The notes below the pieces were generated by a model that saw only the letters and a program-made list of their open reading frames with translations, ran no database searches and had not been told where the DNA came from. From Symbiodinium natans (Eukaryota; Sar; Dinophyceae; Suessiales; Symbiodiniaceae), in NCBI GenBank assembly GCA_905221605.1, contig CAJNDS010002177.1:1-64000 (forward strand): DNA of 64,000 nucleotides. Reading direction: 5' to 3'. Below, one piece after another: positions 1 through 11,469 of the stretch. The position numbers and the translations under genes are program-made. Each line of letters starts with the position of its first letter. The first letter of the stretch is position 1.

Positions 1-277
1 CACACACACCACACACACCACACACACCACACACACCACACACACCACACACACCACACACACCACACACACCACACACACCACACACACCACACACACC
101 ACACACACCACACACACCACACACACCACACACACCACAAACACCACACACACCACACACACCACACACACCACACACACCACACACACCACACACACCA
201 CACACACCACACACACCACACACACCACACCCACCACACACACCACACACACCACACACACCACACACACCACACAC
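1..277. repeat. 9-bp satellite (CACACACAC)n
   Basis: The window opens inside an array of a 9-base unit, CACACACAC, repeated about 30 times, so that a CC doublet recurs every 9 bases. Only scattered substitutions break the rhythm (for example near 140 and 231). It is clearly different from the plain CA dinucleotide repeat further on. The array is cut by the window edge, so its full length is unknown. Confidence 0.95.
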
Positions 278-354
278 GCAAGCACGCACGACACCCGCCG
301 AATCCCGCACTGCGCTACGCGCACGCGCCCGCACGACGCACGACGCACAGATGA

Positions 355-493
355 TGTGCACACGCGCACACCCACACACACACCACACACACACACACAC
401 ACAAACACAACACCCCACACACACACCAAACACCACACAGACACACACACACACACACACACCCACACACACGCACACACACGCACACACACG

Positions 494-525
<32 letters not shown>

Positions 526-546
526 CACGCACACACACGCACACAC
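355..546. repeat. (CA)n microsatellite with CG interruptions
   Basis: An imperfect CA repeat with regular CGCACACACA interruptions. Open frames here translate to Thr-His or Cys-Val repeats and are not genes. Confidence 0.93.
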
Positions 547-1720
547 TGCAATTCGGTAGAATTAAAATGCAATAGGATGCAGAAGCTAAACCCGTGGAGG
601 CAGCCGCCGCCGCAAGGACGACGATGGTGATGGAGGCATGTGTCAGTCAGTGTGTATGGGTGGGTGGTGTATAATCTGAGAAGAAGCAGGAACTGCAAAA
701 GCACAATGGCTTATCAGAGTCATAACCCGCCACTTCATTGTAGCAACTCCAACTGAAGAATTCAAGTCTGTGCGCGTGACCCATGCCAGTGGATCCAGCT
801 GGTTCCCCACACACGCACACGCCGTTGCTCTGTACATTAACCTCAACAGAGTCAATAGCACTACGAAGCGAAAGCTCCCCTGGAGGCCGCCGCCGACGCA
901 AGGACGACGATGGTGATGGAGGTGTCAGTGTGTACCAGTGGGTGATCTTTAAGCACGCAGGAACCGCAAAAGCACAATGGCTTTTCGGGGTTGTAACGTG
1001 CAACTACATTCTTTTCCAACTGATCGGATGAGGTTCTAGATGGTTCTAGTACGTGCCCGTGACATGCCAACGTCATCCAGCTATTCCCACACACACGCAC
1101 ACACTGCAACTCGGCAGAATCAACAACAACACGATGCAGAAGCTAAACCCGTGGAGGCAGCCGCCGCCGCAAGGACGACGATGGTGATGGAGGCGTGTGT
1201 CAGTCAGTGTATATGGGTGGTGTGTAATCTGAGAAGAAGCAGGAACCGCAAAAGCTCCATGGCTTATCAGGGTTATAAACCGCCACTGCATTGTAGCAAC
1301 CCTAACGGAAGAATTCAAGTCTGTGCGCGTGACCCATGCCAGTGGATCCAGCTCGTTCCACGTGCACACACCCTGGCACAGCTCCCGAGCCTATCAGTAC
1401 GGTAATCAGGCCGAGTCAGAGGGGTAGGACACGTTTGGAGGCCGCCGCCGCCGCAAGGACGACGATGGTGATGGAGGCGGTGTGTGTGTATGTGTGTGTG
1501 TGTGTCAGTCAGTCAGTGGTGCAATCTGATAGCAAAGCAGAAGCTGCAAAAGCACAACTCCTTATTCGGTTTATAGCGTGCAACAACATTGTATCATCAC
1601 TGGCAGAAAAGAGACCAGCACGATAAGCAAAACCAAACAGGGGTAAAAGAGGCCTAAACCCGTGGAGGCCGCCGCCGCAAGTACGACGATGACAGCAAGG
1701 ATGATGATGGCCACACGACT
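547..1720. repeat. Degenerate ~270 bp tandem repeat, about 4.5 copies
   Basis: A unit of roughly 270 bases recurs at about 547, 810, 1085, 1360 and (partial) 1640. Shared blocks are a GGAGGC(C/A)GCCGCCGC-AAGGACGACGATG core, a segment with GCAAAAGCACAATGGC, and an end with GACCCATGCCAGTGGATCC or variants. The first and third copies are the most alike; the second and fourth are more diverged but keep block order. CA-type sequence occurs at unit junctions, so the array may have grown out of the adjacent microsatellite. No copy carries a convincing reading frame. Confidence 0.8.
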
Positions 1721-2140
1721 CCTCAGCCTACTTACCTTTGGGCGGGCCACTAGAGTCACTAGACAGTGTGACTACAACAGGCCAAAATTTTGTGTGACTG
1801 TTTGTGCGCAGGTGCGGGGAACACTCCCCGAAGTTGTGCCCTGCCAGTCGTTTTAACTTTCCTGCCAATTATCAGCGGTCCTGTGATCAGCCGAGTGCTC
1901 GTAACTTGACCTGCTAGACCGAAGCTTTGTCAAAGCGGAGCCGGGCCCCAGGTTGCCAATGGCTGTGAAGTGCAACTGCAAGGGGTCCAGGCTTCGAATT
2001 TTAAAAAATCGTTGTACAGGCACTGCCTGGAACTACTCCAGGCTGGACGATCCTCCAAGTCATGTGCGGAGGAGAAACACAACAACTTGTTTAGCCGAAT
2101 GCCGTTGCCGTGCGCCTCTTGATACAGCTTTGCTGTCACG
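1721..2140. other. Unassigned sequence
   Basis: About 400 bases between two repeat arrays with no protein-like frame, RNA gene or repeat that I can identify. Confidence 0.5.
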
Positions 2141-2217
2141 TGTCTGCGTGTCTCTGTGTCTGTCTCTGTGTCTCTGTGTCTCTGTGTCTGTCTGTCTGTC
2201 TGTCTGTCTGTGTCTGT

Positions 2218-2253
<36 letters not shown>

Positions 2254-2314
2254 GTGTCCGTGTCCGTGTCCGTGTCCGTGACCGTGTCCGTGTCCGTGTC
2301 CGTGTCTGTGTCTT
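2141..2314. repeat. Compound TGTC / TG / TGTCCG microsatellite
   Basis: Three successive simple repeats: TCTG/TCTGTG units, then a pure TG run near 2221-2250, then about ten TGTCCG hexamers. Long frames on both strands run through it (Asp-Thr, His-Gly and Cys-Val repeats), an effect of the repeat rather than of selection. Confidence 0.92.
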
Positions 2315-3480
2315 CTGTCATGTCTTGGACGGGAATCGCGTGTGGAGCGTTGATAGTGCTTGAGCTTCAGTCGCATGTTCGGTACCCATATGTGCTTCCT
2401 TGCCGACCGAGGCCACAAAGACCTTTGCCTAATGCCGAAACCTTTGACCGAACCCCAAACCTTGAATTTGAAAAAGCCCTGAGAAACAAAGTCCGCGCAT
2501 CTTGCCAACTCTGAATCTTGCATGAACCTTTCCCGCCTTGCGCGACTTCCGACAGTGCAACTACACCCGGTTCTGCATGGTTCTGCCTCGTCTCGGCTTG
2601 AGCATTGGCATCGGGGGATCGGAGGAGGGTTTAAGTGATGAGAGAAGCCGTGCTGGGAGCGCAGACGGCAGCCAGGCAGAGGCCTGCCCAGCAGTTTTTG
2701 GGGAGTTTTTTTAGGGGGTTGACGGACATCTGTTTGGGCCCCGGGTTTAGGAAGAGCACAAGCTACCCAATCACTCTGGTTATTCACTGAAGTGACGACA
2801 GTCATCTTCACTGATATGGTACCATTAAGAGGCTTAACGCTCCAAAAGAAGGGCAATCTCGGAGTCTCGGAGTGCTTTCTCGTTGTATGCTGCTTCCACC
2901 TTCATGTTCGGAAGCCAAACGCAACCCATGAGAAGTTATAGGCTGAAATCGAGAAGGAGTGGTGGCACTACAACGTGAAACTCAATCATGAGGAATGGAG
3001 GAATGCATCAACATGGCAACCAGCGAACGCACAACTGTATGCAGGATCAGTTCTACAATTGATAGTGTCAGCAATGTCAGAAGTCAACAAAAGGCTTGCC
3101 ATACTAGAACAACCAGGCGGCTGAAGGTTTTTGCGATCGAATCCTTGCCTGCCGTGTGCGTCAACTACTTACGGACTTGAACTCGTACGGTTGACGCAAA
3201 ACGAGCTAAAGAAAATAACGAGGTTAGACCTATGCATGCAGCTAGCACTCACAAACAACTGAGAAAGGCACGACGCACAAAGCAAATAACACATGTTGGA
3301 CAACTCCAGGGTTGCTGGGGCGCCTCTCAAGAGCAGATACGATCCACTGAGGCGGGTGATCTTTGAATTTGGAATTGCTCCCCAGAGAAATGGGCGAGAA
3401 GCAGGAAGACCAAGCTGGCTGAGGATGGCCCCCCGTGCCAACAGATCAGAATTTTCATCGTCTTACATGTGGAGCAAAGC
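2315..3480. other. No gene recognised
   Basis: A 308-codon minus-strand frame (1930-2856) covers part of this stretch, but its composition is random-like and its centre is microsatellite translation. No exon with plausible splice sites was found. Confidence 0.45.
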
Positions 3481-3516
3481 AGGGTTTAGGGTTTAGGGTT
3501 TAGGGTTTAGGGTAGG
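3481..3516 (+). repeat. Interstitial telomeric repeat (TTTAGGG)n
   Basis: About five perfect TTTAGGG units, the telomere motif of plants and dinoflagellates, G-rich strand on +. It lies inside ordinary sequence, so it is an interstitial tract and not a chromosome end. Confidence 0.9.
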
Positions 3517-6500
3517 GTCGGCAGCCACGAAGCAACAGAACACAGCCACACACAACAATCGCATCACCCTGGATGCTACGTCCAATCTGCGGGGCTTTAC
3601 GGGGTATTGTTGTCTTGCGAGCCAGTGAGTGCGTACAACGGGTAAGTTGAAGAGTGCTCCTGTTGACATTGCAGCGTGCGCCGCCTATGGATAGTGACTT
3701 TAGCAATTAATACATCTAGGACATTAAGAAGCAGCGACGGTGAGTATACAAACAAAGAATAGGGTACGTAGGACCCCGAAATCAAGAGTGCAGAATACAC
3801 ACTTCAGAGTTTCGTTGCTTTTCTTTTGCAGCACCTTGCAGGAGCGTGCTTGCCAAGAGTTGTTCTAAGCCAGCCCGAGCCAATTCCGTGCAACTCCCAT
3901 CCCCACCGCCAGTCGGACATGAGCAAGTATGACTACATTCTCACTCTGCGAGATTCGGCCTGGGCGGCTCACAAGGCCGATGACTGACGCAGATCGGGAT
4001 TCTGTGTCGAGGTGCTCATGCTCCAAGGGCTTTTGGGACTTTTGGGGATGTTGAGGAGACCTTGCGAGACCTTGCACGACCTTGCCAAACCTTAAGATGG
4101 GGCTTCAGTGGCTTCAGCATCTTTGTGGTGGTCGAGTTTCCAGAGTCGAGCCTGCTCTTGCGTCGACCCACAGCAGGAAGAAGTCAAGCAATTTGGTGAG
4201 ACCAATGTGTGGGGCTTAAAAGCTTTCCGACTGGAATGTTGGTGCTGCGCAATTGCCACCTTGCGAAACGGCACAAGAGCAAGTGTAGCCACTGGTAGCC
4301 TGTTTTCGGAATGTGGCTGCAGAGCTTCTCCGTCTTTCTTCGTCAGGGTCAGTACCAACTCGCTCAAACCCCAACATGTCGGCACAAGGAACTTCTGAAA
4401 GATCTCCGGATCGTTTTCGCGGCGGCCTCGTCTTGTGCTTTTTTTGTTTGGGGAGAGGGTGGGGAGAGGGGGGGGAGGGGAGTGGGAGGGTGTCCTTGCT
4501 CATCTCTGGAGGGTCGGAAAGCTGACGGCTGTTTTGGCCCTTCATCGTCCCACTAAAATAGGCCTTAAGGGTTTCAAACCTTCTCTGCCCAGGACTGGCT
4601 GGCAGAGGAGAGGGACAGTGAACGAGTCTCCAGCCTGTGGGCTCGGCGAGGGAGGGTTCAGACTTTGAAATGGGGGGGCGGCTGGTTTGATCTAAACTCT
4701 AAACTTCAACTCATGGACCGTCTGAGTGAATTCCTCATAGAGTTCAAGGTACCATACCATTACCGGACAAGTCACTTAAGTTAGGTCAACCCTCAGGTGG
4801 GCAAGCCCTTCATCTCGACACGTATGAGTACGTATGGGTGCTTAAACAAGCTTCGGCTTGGTGCACTTCTGTCGCTGAGGCCGGAAATTCAAGCAGCGCT
4901 TGCCTGACGTGTACAAGAAGTTTCCATTGCTTGCCGGCTACCTCAGTACCTCTGCGTTGGGCTGGCAATGCATCCGATGCCCACCCGAGTGCTGATCAGG
5001 CCACTTGCTTCTCCCGGATGGACGTGCCCGGCTTGCCTGTCTATGCGTGCTTCCCACCAAAAGTTCAACCACTCAAACAACTCAAATCAAGGTCCTTCGG
5101 CTTAAGCCTTTCGGCTTGGCATCTGCCAGGAACGGCGACTGCTGGCTTGACTGGTCGGAGTTCGTGACCTTTTGCTTAGAGGCCGATTCGCCGTCAACCC
5201 AGCCCCTTGCTTCTCTTGATGCCCAAAGAATGCCTCGGCTTCATTCGCAGTCGGTGCAGGACGAGCGCATGACGCACCTCATGAAGAGACAGACTCGCAT
5301 GAACGTTCGGATCCCGGCGCTTTCTCCTGGTTTAGGGTTTCCTCGCCCAAAAGGTCATGGCCCAGCCGCCTAGTTCTGGGCAAAACATCCTTGGTCATCC
5401 TTGAATCATGTGGGGGTTTTCGAAAATAGGGGACCCCCAACATAGATCCCCAGAGAGTAGGATCCCTTCTAACAAGGACCCCAATCTAAGGTGCCCCTAT
5501 CGGAAACACCCATGGAGTCCTTGGGGATGCGATGCCTGCGCGTGCTCTGGGAAGGTCTATGGAGTTGACTTCTCGGGGGCGTTGACTGTAAAGGACAGGC
5601 CCGAAACCCGAAACCTCGCTGCCCCAAGAAGCCCCAGCCCCAAAACCAGGCTGCATGATTTCTGAATGCTCTTTGGTGTCGGGCCAGCTGCAGATTGAAA
5701 AGGGCCACTTGGAGACTGTGATTTTGATTGGTTGAAGGGCGTGGGTTTCAGGTTTCGAGTGCTGACGTGTTCATGTCAACTGGTGCTGTCGTGGAGCGAT
5801 GGTGCAGTCTTATTCCCGTCTACGGCAGTTGCATAGCGCGGGTTCAAAAAGGGTGTTGGGGGCGGAGTTCTAGGGGTTGTGCTTAGGTGGTTGTGGCCTT
5901 CAATCTGTGTGCCATGCAAAGCTCAGAGAGTGCTTCGCACAAGAGTCGCGGCATGAAATCCTGGGATCATGTTGGTACAGTTTGTTATTGGTCCGTGGGG
6001 TAGGATCTCTTTCTTGTGAAAGCCGAAAATACTTGTCAGCTCGTTGCCGCCCGTCCACATTCTCTTTTAAGCCCGCTGCGCAATTGGAAAACATCTGAAA
6101 ACAGGACTACCAAGACCCCGTTCATGGATGCGAGTGCTCTTTCTCGCCGCCGTTGTTGCCTTGGGAGTCGCAGCCCTTGCAAGCTTTGCAAATCAGCAGG
6201 TCGCGCATGGTCACGCGCAGTTGTGCTTTCTCCTCTTGTGCGGTTTGGGCGCCTGTTTCGTTTCTATCTGGTCCTCATTAGGTCATTAGGTGCCTTCTAG
6301 AGAGCCCTACTCCGAGGACCATGCACGTGGTGGAATGGCGCATCACAGGCAGGTTGCGGGCAGGCGTAGCATTGTCAAACAACTACAACCTGACTACAAC
6401 TGTCCACGCTAAATTCGTAGAACGCGCTCCTGAATTGAAGTCTTGTCGCAGCAGGATGTATCCCCATCGCCCTATGCCTGCGCATCAAGCATCCTTTCGG

Positions 6501-7034
6501 GAAGGCCTCCAGTACAACGGCTTCGAGAGGGGTGTGCCTGCCACGATCTCAGATGCAACGACTTCTGGGCAGCACCTGCGTAGGATGTAACCATCCTGTC
6601 TGGGATCCGTGCAAATGCCCGTCTCCGCATTTGCAGACCCTGCAAAGCCCAGGTTATGCATCACGGAAGACCCATCGGCCAGAACCCGAGCTACATGTTT
6701 CAGCTTCTTGATAAGGAAGAGGTCTTGGCTCGTTCAGGCCAAGCACTGCCCAAACTCCTTCCCCCAAACCTTCCATGGTGCCAGCGGGTGGTGAACCTTC
6801 GGGCTCAAAAAGGGTGCCAGCGCTGAGATTCCGGGACCTTCATCACCTCGCCACCCTTTCGAGCTGCGGGTGCCGACTCCTCAGACTCCTCAGATGTCAT
6901 GTGAGGGGCGCTCGGAGGTTAGGACGTACTGTGGACTTCAGGAGTTGCAGTTTCGGCCTTGGGTTTTTTTGTTGTCTATTGCCGGAAGCATTGCTTTACA
7001 GATGTTGGTCCTTTTCGGATTTGGAGTTTACAGG
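3517..7034. other. No gene recognised
   Basis: About 3.5 kb with many short overlapping open frames but no recognisable domain, no exon with good splice sites and no clear repeat. A G-rich purine tract (about 4442-4500) could form G-quadruplexes. Isolated TTTAGGG remnants occur, for example near 5331. Confidence 0.45.
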
Positions 7035-7112
7035 GTTGGCAGAGACAGAGGGAAGGTTGGAGAAGGGGAGGAAGAGAAAGACACAAAACGGGGAGAGAGA
7101 GAAGGTGAGACG
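7035..7112. repeat. Purine-rich GA tract
   Basis: A strand-asymmetric stretch of G and A (GGAAGG, GAGGAAGAGAAAG, GAGAGAGAG) with almost no pyrimidines. Such tracts can form triplexes. The frame through it is rich in Arg, Lys and Glu for this reason. Confidence 0.7.
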
Positions 7113-7444
7113 GCACCGGGGGGACCGTGGAAATGGGCAACAACTACTACTTGGAGGCCGAAAGTGAGGAAGAGGGCTCCTATAAGCGATAGTGAAGACT
7201 GTTGTGAAACTGACCACTCCAATGGGCCCCGATGAAAACCGATGGGGACCGAGCTCGGACTGCCGCGAACCCGTTTGGCTATCGTGGCCGGGTTCCCTCT
7301 TGGGGAGGGGCCCTAAAGCGCGCAGAAGAAGAAGACGTCACCGGGAACTCGAGCGGCTTTCATGTTTGTCTCTTCGAGTTTGAGCTTCACGTGGACCACG
7401 ATTTCGGACGTGCCAGGCGCGCAGGGGGCAGGGGAGTTCACAGC

Positions 7445-7568
7445 TCGAACGAAAGAAAGAACGAAAGAAAGAAAGAAAAATGAAAAAACAAATAAATACA
7501 GAACACAAGAAAGATGCAGAAAGATCATGAAGAAGTAAGAGAAAGAAATAAAGAGAACGAAAGAAAGA
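7445..7568. repeat. (GAAA)n-type purine tract
   Basis: Irregular GAAAGAAA/GAAC units followed by A-rich sequence, strongly purine-biased on the + strand. The complementary frame gives the Phe/Leu/Ser-rich hydrophobic peptide typical of TTTC repeats. Confidence 0.8.
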
Positions 7569-7621
7569 CGGATGCCCAGGGCGGGAGGACCTCCTTCCCC
7601 ATGCGCAGCAGAAGAAGGATG

Positions 7622-7641
7622 TCCAGCCATTTTGGCTCGAG
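7622..7641 (+). other. Spliced-leader-like sequence (possible relic)
   Basis: The + strand carries AGCCATTTTGGCTC, identical over 14 bases to the core of the dinoflagellate trans-spliced leader (consensus DCCGTAGCCATTTTGGCTCAAG). After it comes GAG where the leader has AAG; before it is TCC where the leader has CGT. The leader is added to the 5' ends of dinoflagellate mRNAs, and relic copies are known where mRNAs were reverse-transcribed back into the genome. There is no donor GT directly after the match, so this is not an intact SL RNA gene. A chance match is possible. Confidence 0.4.
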
Positions 7642-7644
7642 CCG

Positions 7645-9490
7645 GTGGGGGGCCCGCAATCCCCTGCGGCTTGCGCCATGTGCTCTGAGACTCTTTGTTC
7701 CGCCAGCTTGGGGTTCCGCCTTGGACGCCCACGGTGAGCACAGCACAGTTGCAGAAAACAACAGGGCATCTTCACGCTTCTCTGCGTCTTTACGTACTAC
7801 AGCTTTCAGCTGATCCTAGGGGCTGAGCCCTGCAGGTCGCCTCAAGTCCTCTTCTTCAGGAAACAACGTGTCGGGTAGGCCCCCCACAGCGGAGGGCAAG
7901 CGAAGGGCCAGCGACTTCTCCCGGTACTTGCTTGAGTCAGATGAGCAGGGCAGAATCGCCCTAGGGCCCTAGAGTTTGCATGATGATTGCGCGGCACCTC
8001 GTCACCCCTTTCTGTTGGGTGACCCAGTTGGGTGTATATTGTTCTGAATTACGGCTTTGGCAAGACAGGTGAGGCGGTGCTGTGAGCTCGCATGGAATGT
8101 GGGGTGTGGTGGGTGCATGCTGTTCAGAAAGTCTGGCCCAGCCTTGTCAAGGTCATTGTGAACCCCTCCTTGTCAGAACCCAGTAGAAAGATTAAGGTGT
8201 CAATGTGTGTTTCAGTGAGTTGCATGGAGACGCGGCCTTGCCAGCGCGTGCGCTAGTTGTGACTCAGTCAACTGATCCTCGACAGCCCGACTAAGACAGG
8301 AAGAAGAAGAAGACAGGAGATGGAGCTGGAAAATGGGGGGAATTGGGGTGAGTGGGTGCCATCAGGTGGCGTTGAGCCATTCTGTCTGGCTGGCTGCCCA
8401 GTCCCACCGGCCCCTGCAACTGAAACTCCGAACCCCAAACCACAACAAACCCTAAACAAGCCCTAAAACGGTGGTAAAAATACTTCTAAGCTCCACATAC
8501 ACCTCTCCACCTCATCCCAAGGTCAAAGGCTTCCTCAGGTTCTGGCCTGTGGCTCCGCCTCGCATTACTTCCGGGTCACATTAGTCCAGGGTTTTGGGGA
8601 GATGTCCTGGGCTTGAAGCAAGTTTAGCGTTCAGGTTAGAAAAAAAGGGCAAATCTGGGCCCCGCTGCGGAAGGTTGATTGACAAGGGTCGGATTCAGGT
8701 GTTTCGTAGCCGGGAGTGCAGCTGCAGGCGTTGTCATGTTGTGCTTCGACGTTCAGGGCGGAGACCGGGTTATTATTACCGACGGGCGTTGGGGGTAGAG
8801 GATTGTGCACGAGAGGTGCTGATGCACGCTTTCGAAAGAGTTTAGAATTCGGCACTGGGATCTTCTTACCTGATCTACAGCTGCATGAGTTCGCATCTTT
8901 TGGGAGGAGCTCGTTTCGGCAAATAGAATGCTGGACTGCGTCCTTAGTCACGAACGTCGCTACCTACTTATCAGCCATGTGCGTGGCTTACTGAAGTTAA
9001 GCTAGCAGCAACATCCCTTTGGCGGTGTGCCTCGCCGTGGCAACAATCGTAAGCTCGCCTACCAAGATATTTGTTTTGGGATACGGTGGTTGGTGATGGT
9101 CTCCGGGCTCTGCAGAGAAATATCGGCCCGGAGTTACTGCCATGTCTCAAAATCGGGAAGTTTCAAGGGCAGCATTTCCCGACTCGTTTTGCTCATGAGG
9201 CCCTGTCTTTGAGACAGGGACAGTCGGCAACTGCTGGGCTGAAGTGGAGCGCCCCCCTGAAAAAGTACATCCTTCTTTCCTCGAAGAATTTCATGCGAAA
9301 AAACCTCGAATGCACAATGTTCCGCAGCAGGTTTTTGAAGTTACATCGGGTTTTGGGGGTTCGTGGCTTTAAAGTCTTGTCTTCCGAACTGTGCAGGGGG
9401 CGGTAGCAAGCTGTTAAGTGAAGGCACCGATGCATCCAGGCCAATCTACAACAAGCTGAAGCTCCTAAACGTGAACCCAAAGCCCTACTC
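7645..9490. other. No gene recognised
   Basis: About 1.8 kb following the spliced-leader-like site. A purine-rich segment is followed by unremarkable sequence; AAACCCTAAAC remnants occur near 8446-8466. No exon could be supported. Confidence 0.45.
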
Positions 9491-9491
9491 A

Positions 9492-9783
9492 CCCTAAACC
9501 CTAAACCCCAATCTGCAGGCGGGGTACTGGACCGCCTGCCAAAAGCGGAAGAAGAAGGCCGTGATCAACTTCCTGGTCGTGCCCTGGCTCGGTTTTGAGG
9601 AGCTCCCTTTAGGGAATCCTGCCGTCGCGCAGCCCCTAAACACCCCCTAAACCCTGACAACCCTAAACACCCTAAACACCCTAAACATCCTAAACACCCT
9701 AATCCCTAAACCGCTGGTAGTTCCGCTAAACACCCCTAAACCCTAAACACCCTAACACACACTAAACACCCTAAACCCTAAAC
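9492..9783 (-). repeat. Degenerate telomere-like CCCTAAA / CCCTAAACA tract
   Basis: A short CCCTAAACCC run near 9493-9510 and a longer tract at 9632-9783 in which the 7-base unit alternates with a 9-base variant, CCCTAAACA. Within the tract the segment CTAAACCGCTGGTAGTT appears twice (about 9704 and 9777), showing local duplication. The G-rich strand is on minus. Confidence 0.85.
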
Positions 9784-10169
9784 CGCTGGTAGTTGCCGAG
9801 CTACGTCCCCGCACCTCGGAGCAGCTCCGACACTTCGGATATCTCACGATCTTACGATCTCACGTCTTGCAGTCCTCATGATGATGAGCCGGGGGTTACC
9901 GTGTCTTATGCAGAAATCGCTACAGCCAGCGCCGGTGCACTCAGCGCCACCACCAAAAATCTTGCGAACCGGATCAGGAATCCTAGGTAGTATGCCCACT
10001 GAAAAGCCCGATGCTCCAGATTCTCTACTGGCATTCCCGAGTGAACCCTAACAGTTCCCCAAAGCCTCGAAGAGCAAAGGATAAAGAGGAGCCTGGCGCC
10101 CCATGCCCCATGGCAGCATTCGGAGTTCTGGGACCTCTCCCTCTTCTGAAGGTAAGAGCAGGGTGCCAA
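9784..10169. other. Unassigned sequence between telomere-like tracts
   Basis: Roughly 385 bases with no protein-like frame. It is bounded by telomere-like repeats on both sides. Confidence 0.45.
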
Positions 10170-10232
10170 AACCCTAAACTTTAAACCCTAAACCCTAAAC
10201 CCCTAAACCCCTAAACCCTAGCCCTAAACCCT
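10170..10232 (-). repeat. Interstitial telomeric tract (CCCTAAA)n
   Basis: About seven CCCTAAA units with occasional extra C. It forms the left member of a divergent pair with the TTTAGGG tract at 10347-10402. Confidence 0.9.
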
Positions 10233-10346
10233 TCAGCGAAAGAATGGGCTAAGCCTTTGAGCCCAACGATTGCACGCCTGGCAGGCCCCATACCGCCCCC
10301 GAGCACATGGTGCTGCGTGAGCTGTCGGGTGCCACCAGGTCAGAGA

Positions 10347-10402
10347 TTAGGGTTTAGGGTTTAGGGTTAAGGGTTTAGGGTTTGGGGTTTAGGGTTTAGG
10401 GT
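10347..10402 (+). repeat. Interstitial telomeric tract (TTTAGGG)n
   Basis: About seven TTTAGGG units with one TTAAGGG and one TTTGGGG variant. Together with the C-rich tract 115 bases to the left, the telomeric G-strands point outward on both sides, as at the two ends of a linear chromosome. Confidence 0.9.
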
Positions 10403-11059
10403 GACAAGTAAGGAAGAGCTCAAGCTTCTCATTTAGCACTGATGGTGGCCTCCACGATCATCGGCCTGTCATACGAAAGGTACACTTTCCGGGGTTCGAT
10501 ACGGACTCGCTGCGCAGCAAGTTTCGCGGCTTTCGTGTAGTTGAGCTTTATTCTCTGAGTGATGCCGAGCAAGGCAGATCTAGGAGCGCTCATGCCCAGC
10601 GGTGCGAAAGCAACGACCATTTCGCACTTCGCCCGCCCGTACGATCAAAAACGACGACCGTTGGCGAGAGCGCGATTTCAGTCCAAAGTGCGAGCTGGCT
10701 AAGATCTAGAGATCCCAAAAGGGGGCGTTGGAAATAGGGGCATTGCCACCAACTAAAAGGACATCAACAAAAACATTGATTGGGGACAGGACGCTACTAT
10801 CATGCTGTTCTAGTATATATGACGGCCCAAAAATCCCTCAACAGTGAACCCGAAGCCATTATGTTAGTCAAATCTCGCCTTCGAGTTGTATGTAATCACG
10901 TAAGGGGGCGGAGCCAACAAAAAACACATTATTTTCTGACTACCGCCTTCGAAATTTGCTTTCATGTGTGTAACATGGCGGTACAAAAATGCCTCACAAA
11001 CTCCGGGCTTCGGGAGCGGTGCCAGAACCCAAAATATGTGTTTTAGAAAACCGTGGCCA
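10403..11059. other. No gene recognised
   Basis: About 650 bases with no supported coding or RNA feature, ending where the reversed hairpin satellite begins. Confidence 0.45.
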
Positions 11060-11450
11060 AATTTGATTTCTTTTAAATAGATTCGGCTTGTGTTTTTGGA
11101 GCCAAGAGCAGCCATTTGTACGGTTTTAACATGCCAAACGCATTTTTCTGTTGAGGGACAATGCGTTCGGCTTGTGGTTTTTGAGCCAAGAACAGCCATT
11201 TGTATGGTCTTTACAAGCCAAATGCAGTTCGGCTTGGTTTTGGAGCCAAGAACAGCCAATTGCACTGTTGTTACAAGCTAAACACACATCTTTCTGGTGG
11301 CCAAATGTTTTTTTCCAAGCCAGATGCATGTTTCTGGCGAAAGATGCGTTTGGCTTGGTTTGGAGCCAAGAACCATTGGAAAATGGTTTACGTCAGGAAA
11401 ATGTACTGTTTTTTCAAGCCAATTGCATTGTTGTTTTGCTGTGTGTAGGT
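11060..11450 (-). repeat. Hairpin satellite, reversed block (diverged)
   Basis: Read on the minus strand, this block contains the same unit as 13118-14170 (GGCTCCAAAACCACAAGCCG, then a loop containing CAACAG, then AATGCGTTTGGC). GAGCC landmarks on + lie near 11099, 11182, 11241 and 11361, so the units are diverged and partly deleted. Stem pairs such as CCAAACGCATT...AATGCGTTCGG near 11133-11172 are still visible. The opposite orientation to the larger block shows that the two flank an inverted structure. Confidence 0.85.
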
Positions 11451-11469
11451 TTTACGGTAGCCCTAAGCC

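Noticed and set aside
355-704. Thr-His and Cys-Val rich frames
   Set aside because: Simple translation of the CA microsatellite on both strands.
1930-2856. 308-codon minus frame with His-Gly and His-Thr repeats
   Set aside because: The repeats are translation of the TGTCCG/TG microsatellite, and the remaining sequence is random-like with no domain.
10170-10402. A true chromosome end
   Set aside because: Telomeric tracts are short, face outward and are followed by unique sequence on both sides.
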